NCBI GenBank assembly: GCA_043810355.1
Contig: JBDROB010000079.1
Span: forward strand, 1 to 30,281
Origin: JAZDHV01 sp043810355
GTDB taxonomy: Archaea; Nanobdellota; Nanobdellia; Woesearchaeales; JAGVYU01
Direction of reading: 5' to 3'
DNA: 30,281 bases
In this document: one piece after another, positions 15,465-22,748 of the stretch
How the letters are laid out: the number at the start of each line of letters is the position of its first letter
How positions within the stretch are numbered: position 1 is the stretch's first letter
Program-made: the position numbers and the translations under genes
Notes under the pieces: model-generated
Told to the model about the DNA's origin: nothing
Databases searched by the model: none
What the model saw: only the letters and a program-made list of their open reading frames with translations

Positions 15465-17810
15465 ATGGAGAAACCAGAGGATAAAAAGCCGAGTAAAAAG
15501 GAATTATCATTGAAAGTAGCTGAGGCTATCCAGGATGATGTCAATAAGGGCATTGTCAGGATTGATTCTTCTTACATGCGTGAGATTTATGTGAATCCTG
15601 GGGATATTGTTGAGATCCATGGTGAGCGTTCTAGTGTAGCCATTGTTGATCGTGCATATCCTGGAGATATTGGTCTAAACATCATTAGGATGGATGGTAT
15701 ATTAAGGAGAAATGCAAAGACTGGTATTGGAGAGATGATCAAGGTTGTAAAAGCTTCTGTAAAAGAGGCTAAAAAGGTTGTTATTGCTCCAAGCAAGAAA
15801 GGCATTGTTATCAGGGCATCTCCCCAAATATTTAAACAGGGCCTTTTGGGAAGGGCTGTTGTCAAGGGTGATATTGTTTCTCTAGGTGGAACAGTTCGAA
15901 GAAGGACAACAATGTCATCTTCACCTTTTTTTGATGATATCTTTAATATTTTTGATGAGAACATGGCTAGTTTTGGTTTTGGCGACCTGAAATTTATTGT
16001 TATTGACACAATGCCTAAAGATGCTGTGTATATATCTGATATTACTGAGGTTGAGTTCAGGCCAGAAGCTGTTGAGATTGAGGAAGACAGGACTTTTGAG
16101 GTCACTTATGAGGATATTGGTGGATTGAGTGAAGAGATCAGTAAGATAAGGGAGATGGTTGAGCTTCCTTTAAAGCATCCTGAGATCTTTGAAAGGCTTG
16201 GTATTGACCCTCCAAAAGGTATTCTGCTTCATGGTCCTCCTGGAACTGGTAAGACTCTGTTGGCTAAAGCAGTCGCAAATGAGACAAACTCCAATTTCCT
16301 TTTGATAAATGGCCCAGAGATCATGTCAAAATTTTATGGCCAGTCAGAAGCTAATTTAAGGAAGAAGTTTGAAGATGCTGAAAAAAATGCTCCCTCTATT
16401 ATTTTTATTGATGAGATTGATGCTATTGCTACAAAAAGGGAAGAGACTCATGGTGAAGTGGAGCGGAGGGTTGTTGCCCAGCTTTTGGCTTTGATGGATG
16501 GATTGAAAAGCCGTGGTAAAGTGGTTGTGATTGCAGCATCAAACATTCCAAATTCTCTTGATCCTGCCTTGAGGCGTCCTGGAAGGTTTGATAGGGAGAT
16601 TGAGATTGGTGTTCCTGGAAAGCAGGGCAGATTGGATGTTCTTAAGATTCACACAAGGAATATGCCTCTTCTAAAAGTTCCTAAAGATGAAGAGGATTCA
16701 AAAAAAGTTGAGAAAGAAAAGCAGGCAATGCTTAAGGATATTGCTAACATCACTCATGGTTTTGTTGGTGCAGACCTTTCTGCTTTGGCAAAAGAGGCAG
16801 CCATGATTGTTTTGAGGCGAATTTTGCCAGACCTGAATTTAAGTGGAGAAGAGGCAATTCCAAATGAGATGCTTGAAAAGCTAAGGATATCTCAAAAGGA
16901 TTTTAAAGAAGCTTTGAAAGTTGTTAGGCCTTCTGCTTTAAGAGAGGTTTTTATTGAGGCTCCTAATGTTAGATGGGATGACATTGGTGGATTGGATAAT
17001 GTCAAGCAAGAGCTTAAGGAAGCTGTTGAATGGCCTTTGAACCATCCTGAATCATTCAAAAGGCTTGGTGTTAAGCCTCCTAAGGGTATTCTTATCTATG
17101 GTGCTCCTGGTACAGGCAAGACTCTGTTGGCTAAAGCAGTTGCAAAAGAGTCTAACTCTAATTTTATTTTAGTCAAAGGGCCTGAATTGTTATCAAAATG
17201 GGTCGGCGAGTCTGAAAAAGCAGTTAGAGAGGTCTTTAAAAAAGCACGACAGACTTCTCCTACAATAATTTTCTTTGACGAGCTTGACTCATTAGCTCCT
17301 AGAAGAGGGGTAAATTCAGACACGCATGTCACTGAAAGGGTTGTAAACCAATTATTGACAGAGATGGATGGTCTGGAAGACTTGAATGATGTTGTTATTA
17401 TTGCTGCTACCAACCGTCCTGATATGATTGATACTGCTCTTTTAAGGCCAGGAAGATTTGATAGGATCATATTGACTCCTGCTCCTGATATAAATACTCG
17501 TAAGAAAATATTTGAGGTCCATACAAAAAATATGCCTTTGAAAGGTGTTGACCTTAGTGATCTTGCTGAAAAGACTGAGGGTTATGCTGGAGCTGACATT
17601 GAAGCTATCTGCAGGGAAGCGGCTATTCTTGCATTAAGAGAAGATATTAAGGCAAAAGAAATAACTTTAAAGCATTTTGAAGCAGCATTGCAAAAGGTCA
17701 GGCCTTCTATTACAGAGGATATTGAGAAATCCTACCAAGAGATTGGAGAACAATTCTCTCAAGCTCGTGCAAAAGCAATGGACAAGGAAAAACCAGGCTA
17801 TTTTGGTTGA
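15465..17810 (+). CDS. cdc48: Cdc48/p97/VAT-type double AAA+ ATPase
   Basis: A 781-residue unfoldase that uses ATP to pull apart proteins, often feeding the archaeal proteasome. An N-domain (about 1-200; double-psi barrel start AEAIQDDVNKGIVRIDSSYM) precedes D1 with Walker A GPPGTGKT (Lys263), Walker B IIFIDEIDAIA (Asp316-Glu317) and arginine fingers in LRRPGRFDREIE. D2 has GAPGTGKT (Lys552), IIFFDELDSLA (Asp605-Glu606) and LLRPGRFDRII. Both sites look fully active. The C-terminus ends in KPGYFG with no clear HbYX motif. A charged insert (PKDEEDSKKVEKEKQ) lies in the D1 lid region. GAGGTTAAG precedes the ATG. The gene stands alone. Confidence 0.97.
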   Translation: MEKPEDKKPSKKELSLKVAEAIQDDVNKGIVRIDSSYMREIYVNPGDIVEIHGERSSVAIVDRAYPGDIGLNIIRMDGILRRNAKTGIGEMIKVVKASVKEAKKVVIAPSKKGIVIRASPQIFKQGLLGRAVVKGDIVSLGGTVRRRTTMSSSPFFDDIFNIFDENMASFGFGDLKFIVIDTMPKDAVYISDITEVEFRPEAVEIEEDRTFEVTYEDIGGLSEEISKIREMVELPLKHPEIFERLGIDPPKGILLHGPPGTGKTLLAKAVANETNSNFLLINGPEIMSKFYGQSEANLRKKFEDAEKNAPSIIFIDEIDAIATKREETHGEVERRVVAQLLALMDGLKSRGKVVVIAASNIPNSLDPALRRPGRFDREIEIGVPGKQGRLDVLKIHTRNMPLLKVPKDEEDSKKVEKEKQAMLKDIANITHGFVGADLSALAKEAAMIVLRRILPDLNLSGEEAIPNEMLEKLRISQKDFKEALKVVRPSALREVFIEAPNVRWDDIGGLDNVKQELKEAVEWPLNHPESFKRLGVKPPKGILIYGAPGTGKTLLAKAVAKESNSNFILVKGPELLSKWVGESEKAVREVFKKARQTSPTIIFFDELDSLAPRRGVNSDTHVTERVVNQLLTEMDGLEDLNDVVIIAATNRPDMIDTALLRPGRFDRIILTPAPDINTRKKIFEVHTKNMPLKGVDLSDLAEKTEGYAGADIEAICREAAILALREDIKAKEITLKHFEAALQKVRPSITEDIEKSYQEIGEQFSQARAKAMDKEKPGYFG

Positions 17811-17898
17811 TTTTTTTATTCTCGTAATTACTTTCTCTCAATTAACTATCTTAAAAAAGAATCAAAAACCGAATTCAATTTGATATTACATCCATTTT

Positions 17899-17963
17899 GA
17901 ATTCGTTCCTTATTAATATAATAATTTTCTATTAAAAACAGGAATTCAATTGAATTCGTTCCT
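17899..17963. repeat. Two copies of the GAATTCGTTCCT intergenic repeat
   Basis: The 286-bp gap after cdc48 contains GAATTCGTTCCTTATTAA (17899-17916) and GAATTCGTTCCT (17952-17963). Each is preceded by an inverted counterpart: CCGAATTCAA at about 17868 for the first and AGGAATTCAATTGAATTC (17939-17956) for the second, so each unit can form a hairpin. An identical 18-mer recurs at 18563-18580. The rest of the gap is promoter-like AT-rich sequence for the next gene. Confidence 0.55.
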
Positions 17964-18096
17964 AAATATAAAAAATAATTTTCTTTCAAGAAATATCATA
18001 ATTATATTTATCCTTTCCGTAACCTTTATATACCTTAAATAATATATTTATCTATTCAGCTAAATCATTGAATAATTTAAAAGAGGTGTAGTATAA

Positions 18097-18294
18097 ATGG
18101 CAAAAAAAGCTGTGAAAAAGAGTAAACCGCTTAAAAAGTCAACAAAGAAAAAGTTGGCAATTGTTGCTGGTGTCGCAGGTGCTGCTGCTGCAGTAGGTGC
18201 TGCTTTTGGAATAAGAAAACTTCTTAAGAGAAATAAATCAAATAAATCTGCAACAAAGATTGAAGTTAAGTCTGTCAGAAAAAAGAAGAAGTGA
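18097..18294 (+). CDS. Small Lys/Ala-rich protein with one membrane helix
   Basis: A 65-residue, very basic protein: a Lys-rich N-terminus (residues 1-24), an alanine/glycine helix VAGVAGAAAAVGAAFGI (about 28-44) and a Lys/Arg/Ser tail. It could be a membrane-inserted peptide or a nucleic-acid-binding protein; no family is recognised. Its own promoter (TATATACC at about 18029-18036) and a GAGGTG ribosome site 8 bases before the ATG show that it is a real gene. Confidence 0.72.
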   Translation: MAKKAVKKSKPLKKSTKKKLAIVAGVAGAAAAVGAAFGIRKLLKRNKSNKSATKIEVKSVRKKKK

Positions 18295-18363
18295 TTATTC
18301 TTGTAATTTCTTCCTTTTATTTTCTTTCATCTTATGTTCTTCTTTCTTACATTCTTTTATATG

Positions 18364-18509
18364 TCAGAAATATGCCACTGGCCTGCATGACCAGTGGACA
18401 ATAGTCCACAATCCATTTTGTGAAGGATGTATATTTCTGAGCATGCTCAAATTCGGCAGGGTGAGCAAAGCGGACATGCCACCAGTGTATTGACTGGTTG
18501 TCCCTGCCG
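18364..18509 (+). ncRNA. Candidate structured non-coding RNA (strand uncertain)
   Basis: A GC-richer island in AT-rich spacer folds into nested helices with perfect Watson-Crick pairing. Domain 1 is closed by TCAGAAATAT (18364-18373) and ATATTTCTGA (18431-18440), enclosing hairpin CCACTGG/CCAGTGG (18375-18381/18391-18397) and CACAA/TTGTG (18407-18411/18418-18422). Domain 2 stacks CGGCAG/CTGCCG (18454-18459/18504-18509), GGACA/TGTCC (18472-18476/18499-18503) and ACCAGT/ACTGGT (18481-18486/18493-18498), leaving a 12-nt bulge GGTGAGCAAAGC. A palindrome TGAGCATGCTCA (18438-18449) joins the two. I recognise no RNase P, SRP, tRNA or riboswitch consensus. Short frames are open on both strands through it, so a small protein or a MITE-like relic remains possible. 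It could also act on the GatD gene 160 bp downstream. Confidence 0.55.
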
Positions 18510-18562
18510 ACTTTGACATTAACTCTTCAAGTCCGAATTACATGCAAATATTGGTTCAATTG

Positions 18563-18580
18563 GAATTCGTTCCTTATTAA
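18563..18580. repeat. Third copy of the GAATTCGTTCCTTATTAA repeat
   Basis: Identical over 18 bp to 17899-17916 and again followed by an AT-rich stretch (ATTAATAAC). It sits between the folded RNA candidate and the GatD promoter. Apart from these, 18295-18671 holds no convincing gene. Confidence 0.55.
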
Positions 18581-18671
18581 ATTAATAACTTTTTGTTCTA
18601 ATTAACAGATATTTTTCTCTATTCTTTTTCTAAAAACATTTAAATACTATTCTGTTTTCTGAATTATTATC

Positions 18672-19958
18672 ATGCCAGAATACAAAACAGGGGATATTGT
18701 ATTAGTTAAGTCAATAGATAAGGAATATCAGGGCATTCTGATGCCGAATGAATATTCTGATTCAGTTGTTGTTAAGCTTGATAATGGATATAATATTGGT
18801 ATTGACAAAAAAAAGATCCTCTCAATAAAACTTATTGAAAAATACAAGCCAAAAACAGATAAAAAATCTGAATCAAAGCCAAAAAAAGACTTTCCTACTG
18901 TCTCAGTCCTCTCAACAGGAGGCACTATCAGCAGCAAAATCGACTATCGGACAGGTGGTGTCTCTGCAGACTATACTGCTGAAGACTTTGTTGAGATGTG
19001 TCCTGAACTGAAAGATATTGCAAATATCAGAGCAAAGAAAGTAATGTCTATGATGACTGAGGATATGGTTCCTGATGACTGGGAAAAAATGTCTAAATAC
19101 ACTTTAGAAGAGTTAAATAAAAAAGAGATTGATGGTGTTGTCTTGACAATTGGAACTGACACTCTACATTTTGCAGCCTCTGCTCTTTCATTTATGATAA
19201 AAGACATTAACAAGCCTATAATAATCACTGCATCCCAGCGTTCAATTGACAGAGGTTCAAGTGATGCATTCATGAATCTTATCTGTGCTGTGACAGCAGC
19301 AGCCAAATTTGATGGAGCAGTTGTCACAACATGCCTTCATGGTACAACTAATGATGATTATTGCATTCTAATTCGTGGAACTAAAGTAAGGAAAATGCAT
19401 ACTTCTAGGAGGGATGCATTCCGCCCAATTAATGAATTACCTTTAGCTAAAGTTTATCCAAATGGAAAATTAGAAGTCATCAACAACAATTACAAAAAAA
19501 GGACCACTCAAAAACCAGAATTAGACTCAAAATTCGAGGAAAAGACTGCATTGATCCAAGTCTATCCTGGCATGGATCCAGAAATCTTAGACTTTTACAT
19601 AAAAAAAGGATTCAAAGGGATTGTCCTTTCAGCAACTGCTTTAGGCCATGTTCCAGTCAATGGAAAAAGCAGCTTATTGCCAAACATAAAAAAAGCAGCT
19701 GAAAAAGGAGTTCACATCATTATCGCTTCACAGACATTGTATGGAAGAACCCATCCTTATGTTTATTCTAACTTGAGAAAGCTCTCGATTGACAACAAAT
19801 GCATCTTTGTTGAGGATATGCTTCCTGAGACAGCTTACATCAAGCTTGGCTGGATTTTGGCAAAAACAACCAAACATGAAGAAGTAAAAGAACTCATGCA
19901 AAAGAATATTGCAGGAGAGATCAACAAAAGACATAATCCTGAGAGTTTTTTGTATTGA
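18672..19958 (+). CDS. gatD: Glutamyl-tRNA(Gln) amidotransferase subunit D
   Basis: The asparaginase-type subunit of the archaeal GatDE amidotransferase, which releases ammonia from glutamine for conversion of Glu-tRNA(Gln) to Gln-tRNA(Gln). The 428-residue protein has the GatD-specific N-terminal SH3-like domain (about 1-58: GDIVLVKSIDKEYQGILMP, VVVKLDNGYNIGI), a charged linker and the asparaginase domain. Catalytic residues: Thr85 in STGGTIS, Thr162 and Asp163 in IGTDTLHF, and the Lys of VRKMHTSRRDAF. A TTTAAATAC box 29 bp upstream indicates a leaderless start. The partner gatE lies 1.2 kb downstream beyond an opposing asparaginase gene. Confidence 0.95.
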   Translation: MPEYKTGDIVLVKSIDKEYQGILMPNEYSDSVVVKLDNGYNIGIDKKKILSIKLIEKYKPKTDKKSESKPKKDFPTVSVLSTGGTISSKIDYRTGGVSADYTAEDFVEMCPELKDIANIRAKKVMSMMTEDMVPDDWEKMSKYTLEELNKKEIDGVVLTIGTDTLHFAASALSFMIKDINKPIIITASQRSIDRGSSDAFMNLICAVTAAAKFDGAVVTTCLHGTTNDDYCILIRGTKVRKMHTSRRDAFRPINELPLAKVYPNGKLEVINNNYKKRTTQKPELDSKFEEKTALIQVYPGMDPEILDFYIKKGFKGIVLSATALGHVPVNGKSSLLPNIKKAAEKGVHIIIASQTLYGRTHPYVYSNLRKLSIDNKCIFVEDMLPETAYIKLGWILAKTTKHEEVKELMQKNIAGEINKRHNPESFLY

Positions 19959-19961
19959 GGA

Positions 19962-21044
19962 TTATTTTCTTCTTTTAATTATTGTAATATCTTTGTTATA
20001 AGGTGTTAATAAAATTTCTTGTACAGCTAATTGTCTTTGGTCTCCAACTAAACCTTCATTTTGGACAACACCGCAGATATACATTGCTTTCTGAGCGAGT
20101 GCTTTAAATGTCATATTTCCTGCTGATGTTGCTCCAGCCTCTAATGGTGTAGCACCAACTGCATATATTCCCATGTCTGCTGCTCCAGTCAAGCAATCTG
20201 TATAAACTATTACAGGCTTGTCATTTTGTCTAGCTTTTTTAATAAAAGGTAACAGTTCATCTGGAATGTTTCCAGCTCCAAAACTTCCAAGAACAAAACC
20301 ACTAATTATTTCAGATTCAGCTAGATATATCAAGGCTTTATTAACTTTAGCTCCTGACGCATGTGCATAATGAAATATTTTTGTGTCAAAGTGAGAATTT
20401 AATTTTCTGTCAAAAGGTTTTCTTGAAATCCTATGATCAAAAAGATGAATTCCCTCACTTAATGAAGTTACTTTTCCTAATGGTTCAACATCAAATGTTT
20501 GAAAAGCATTATTTCCTTCTTCATCTGATTTTAATGCTCTTGTTCCTCTTAGAATATAATCTCCAAAACTTATAACAACTTCGCCAATATCTAAAGTGGC
20601 AGCATGTATTGCATTGTATAAATTATTAGGACCATCAGATCTGTGATTTCTAAATGGTCTTTGCGATCCTGATAATACAATTGGCTTTCTAAATTCAGGC
20701 AGCATATAGCTTAAAGCAGCCGCAGTTTCTGGCATTGTATCTGTACCATGTAAAATAACAAATCCATCATATTCAAAACATTGTTTATAAATTAATTCAG
20801 CTAAAGACAATCTATCAAAGAATTCTAACTTCTTTTTACTTTTTCTATATCTGGCAGGATCTATAGTTTGCATATTTGTGCTGTCAATCGCCCCAACATC
20901 AAATACTTTGATTTCAGCAATATCATCTAATCCTGGTAATTCTTGAATAAAACTTGAATCACCTGGGACAAGTTCTCCTCTATCATTAAGTATCATACCT
21001 ATTGTCCCGCCAGAATAGATCACTGCTACTTTTGATTTTACCAT
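19962..21044 (-). CDS. L-asparaginase, type I-like
   Basis: A 360-residue asparaginase that hydrolyses asparagine to aspartate and ammonia. Motifs: AVIYSGGTIGMI (nucleophile Thr), ILHGTDTMPETAAALSYML (Thr-Asp), and TRALKSDEEGNNAF (Lys). It lacks the GatD N-terminal domain, so it is a free enzyme, not a second GatD. ATG 21044 is preferred over an upstream TTG at 21053 because a TTTTTAAATAG box lies about 26 bp upstream. It converges on gatD with 3 bp between coding ends and diverges from gatE. A dedicated role in tRNA amidation is not implied by sequence; supplying ammonia or aspartate is more likely. Confidence 0.85.
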   Translation of the reverse strand: MVKSKVAVIYSGGTIGMILNDRGELVPGDSSFIQELPGLDDIAEIKVFDVGAIDSTNMQTIDPARYRKSKKKLEFFDRLSLAELIYKQCFEYDGFVILHGTDTMPETAAALSYMLPEFRKPIVLSGSQRPFRNHRSDGPNNLYNAIHAATLDIGEVVISFGDYILRGTRALKSDEEGNNAFQTFDVEPLGKVTSLSEGIHLFDHRISRKPFDRKLNSHFDTKIFHYAHASGAKVNKALIYLAESEIISGFVLGSFGAGNIPDELLPFIKKARQNDKPVIVYTDCLTGAADMGIYAVGATPLEAGATSAGNMTFKALAQKAMYICGVVQNEGLVGDQRQLAVQEILLTPYNKDITIIKRRK

Positions 21045-21059
21045 TCTTAACAATAATAT

Positions 21060-21135
21060 CTTTCTATTTAAAAATCTTACTATTAAATACTACTCAAAAG
21101 TAATAAACAAATACCATCAAAAACTTTAAATAAAG
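21060..21135. promoter_or_regulatory. Divergent promoter region between asparaginase and gatE
   Basis: In the 110-bp gap between the two starts, minus-strand TTTTTAAATAG lies about 26 bp before ATG 21044. Plus-strand TTTAAATAA (21124-21132) is centred about 27 bp before ATG 21155. Neither gene has a clear ribosome site, so both appear leaderless. Confidence 0.55.
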
Positions 21136-21154
21136 TCTATAATTACAATATAAA

Positions 21155-22585
21155 ATGAACATCGACTATCAAAAATTAGGATTCAAATGTGGGATAGAGA
21201 TCCACCAGCAGCTAGAGACAAATAAATTATTCTGCAGCTGCCCATCTATTGTAAGAGATGAAAACCCAGACATTTATTTCACGAGAAAACTTAGGGCAGT
21301 TGTTGGTGAGACTGGTGAGATTGATGCAGCAGCTCTCCACGAGCAAAACAAGCAAAAAACTTACAATTATCAAGCTTGCTCTTCATCATGCTGCGAAGTT
21401 GAATTTGATGAAGAACCTCCCCATCCAGTTAACGAGCATGCATTGCACACTGTCCTGATGGTTGCAAAACTACTAAATGCAAAAATAACTGATGAGCTCC
21501 ATTTCATGAGAAAGACTGTCGTAGATGGCTCAAATGTTGGAGGATTCCAAAGGACTGGATTAGTCGCAACTGATGGTTATCTAGAAACTTCTAAGGGAAA
21601 AGTTGGAATAACAGTTATTCTTCTTGAAGAAGAGGCTGCAAAAAAGATCAAAGAAGATGAGAACTCAACTACTTACAGGTTAGACCGCTTAGGAATTCCT
21701 TTGATAGAGATTGGTACAGATGCATCTATAAAAGATCCTGAGCATGCTAAAGAGGTTGCTTCAATCTTAGGAATGATGTTAAGGAGCACAGAGCGTGTTA
21801 AGAGAGGTTTAGGTACAATAAGGCAGGATGTGAATGTTAGTATCAAAGGTGGTGCAAGGACAGAAGTGAAAGGATTCCAAGACCTGAAATCAATCCCTAA
21901 AGTCATTGAAAATGAAGTTAAGCGCCAGATAAAGGAGATCAAGGCTGGGAAAAAAATAGACACAGAAGTAAGAAAAGCTGAGCCAGACTTCACAACTTCT
22001 TTTATGCGTCCTATGCCTGGGGCTGCTAGGATGTATCCTGAAACAGATATTCCAGTCATTCCAATCACAAAAAAGCTTCTAGACCAGATCGAGCTTCCAG
22101 AACTTTTCTCTGAAAAAGCTTTGAAACTAGAAAAAACATACAAATTAAATGCAGATATTTCTAATGAAATAGTGAAATCAGGGATTGACTTGGACATCTA
22201 TGCAAAGAAATATCCTAAAGTTGAGCCATTGACTATAGCAAGAACCTTGATAGAGATCCCAAAAGAGATTAAGTCAAGATTGAATCTGGATATCTCAAAG
22301 TTAACAGATAATGACTACAACGAAGTCCTTGATTTGCTAAACAAAAACCAGATCTCCAAAGGCAATATCTTAGACATTTTGGAAAAAAAGATCAAAGGAG
22401 AAAAGATCAACCTAAAACAATTTGAAAAAGCAGATGAATCAGAAGTTGAATCTGAAATAAAAAAGATCATCAAGGAAAAGCCAGACCTAAGTGTTGGCGC
22501 CTACATGGGCCTTTTGATGAAGAAATATCATGGAAAGGTTGATGGTAAAGTCTTAAATTCTCTTTTGAACAAGCACCTTAAATAA
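21155..22585 (+). CDS. gatE: Glutamyl-tRNA(Gln) amidotransferase subunit E, short form without AspRS-like insert
   Basis: The tRNA-binding kinase/amidotransferase subunit that activates Glu-tRNA(Gln) and accepts ammonia from GatD. GatE-type signatures are GCKCGIEIHQQLET-like start (KCGIEIHQQLETNKLFCSCP), FMRKTVVDGSNVGGFQRTG, IPLIEIGTD, RQDVNVSIKGG and TEVKGFQDL, and RPMPGAARMYPETDIPVI. The last third holds the helical and YqeY-like tail domains (GAYMGLLMKKYHGKVDGK). At 476 residues it is about 150 shorter than typical GatE (about 620-630): sequence runs straight from the ENEVKRQI helix to FTTSFMRPMPGAARMYPETD near residue 265-285, exactly where the AspRS-like GAD insert normally sits. The reading frame is intact, so this is a natural short form, with bacterial-GatB-like size. 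Confidence 0.93.
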   Translation: MNIDYQKLGFKCGIEIHQQLETNKLFCSCPSIVRDENPDIYFTRKLRAVVGETGEIDAAALHEQNKQKTYNYQACSSSCCEVEFDEEPPHPVNEHALHTVLMVAKLLNAKITDELHFMRKTVVDGSNVGGFQRTGLVATDGYLETSKGKVGITVILLEEEAAKKIKEDENSTTYRLDRLGIPLIEIGTDASIKDPEHAKEVASILGMMLRSTERVKRGLGTIRQDVNVSIKGGARTEVKGFQDLKSIPKVIENEVKRQIKEIKAGKKIDTEVRKAEPDFTTSFMRPMPGAARMYPETDIPVIPITKKLLDQIELPELFSEKALKLEKTYKLNADISNEIVKSGIDLDIYAKKYPKVEPLTIARTLIEIPKEIKSRLNLDISKLTDNDYNEVLDLLNKNQISKGNILDILEKKIKGEKINLKQFEKADESEVESEIKKIIKEKPDLSVGAYMGLLMKKYHGKVDGKVLNSLLNKHLK

Positions 22586-22614
22586 TAATTCTATCATAAA
22601 ATTACATCCAGAAA

Positions 22615-22650
22615 TATCATTAATTGACCCGCCGGATCGTGTTAATGATA
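22615..22650. terminator. Perfect 9-bp hairpin with GC-rich loop downstream of gatE
   Basis: TATCATTAA (22615-22623) pairs perfectly with TTAATGATA (22642-22650); the 18-nt loop TTGACCCGCCGGATCGTG is unusually GC-rich for this region. It lies 30 bp after the gatE stop and is followed by T-rich sequence, so a termination or 3'-end role is possible. A protein-binding site is the main alternative. Confidence 0.4.
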
Positions 22651-22748
22651 CATTATTTGGCTAACTTATTATTAATTTAATTTTTCTTTTCATTGATTAC
22701 TCCTAATTTTTCAGTAAACTTTTAAAACTCCAAAATATTCTTCTCAAT

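Noticed and set aside
18260..18493. 77-codon plus-strand frame through the folded island
   Set aside because: It overlaps the small basic gene, has no promoter or ribosome site of its own, and the sequence is better explained by RNA helices. A minus-strand frame with ATG at about 18519 and another containing GRDNQSIHWWHVRF are also open, so openness alone proves little.
18364..18509. Island as RNase P RNA, SRP RNA or tRNA
   Set aside because: None of the universal motifs (RNase P CR-I/CR-V, SRP helix 8 loops, tRNA T-loop TTCRANYC with cloverleaf) is present.
17811..18600. CRISPR array from repeated GAATTCGTTCC units
   Set aside because: Copies are irregularly spaced (53 and 611 bp), partly degenerate, and have no uniform spacers or cas genes.
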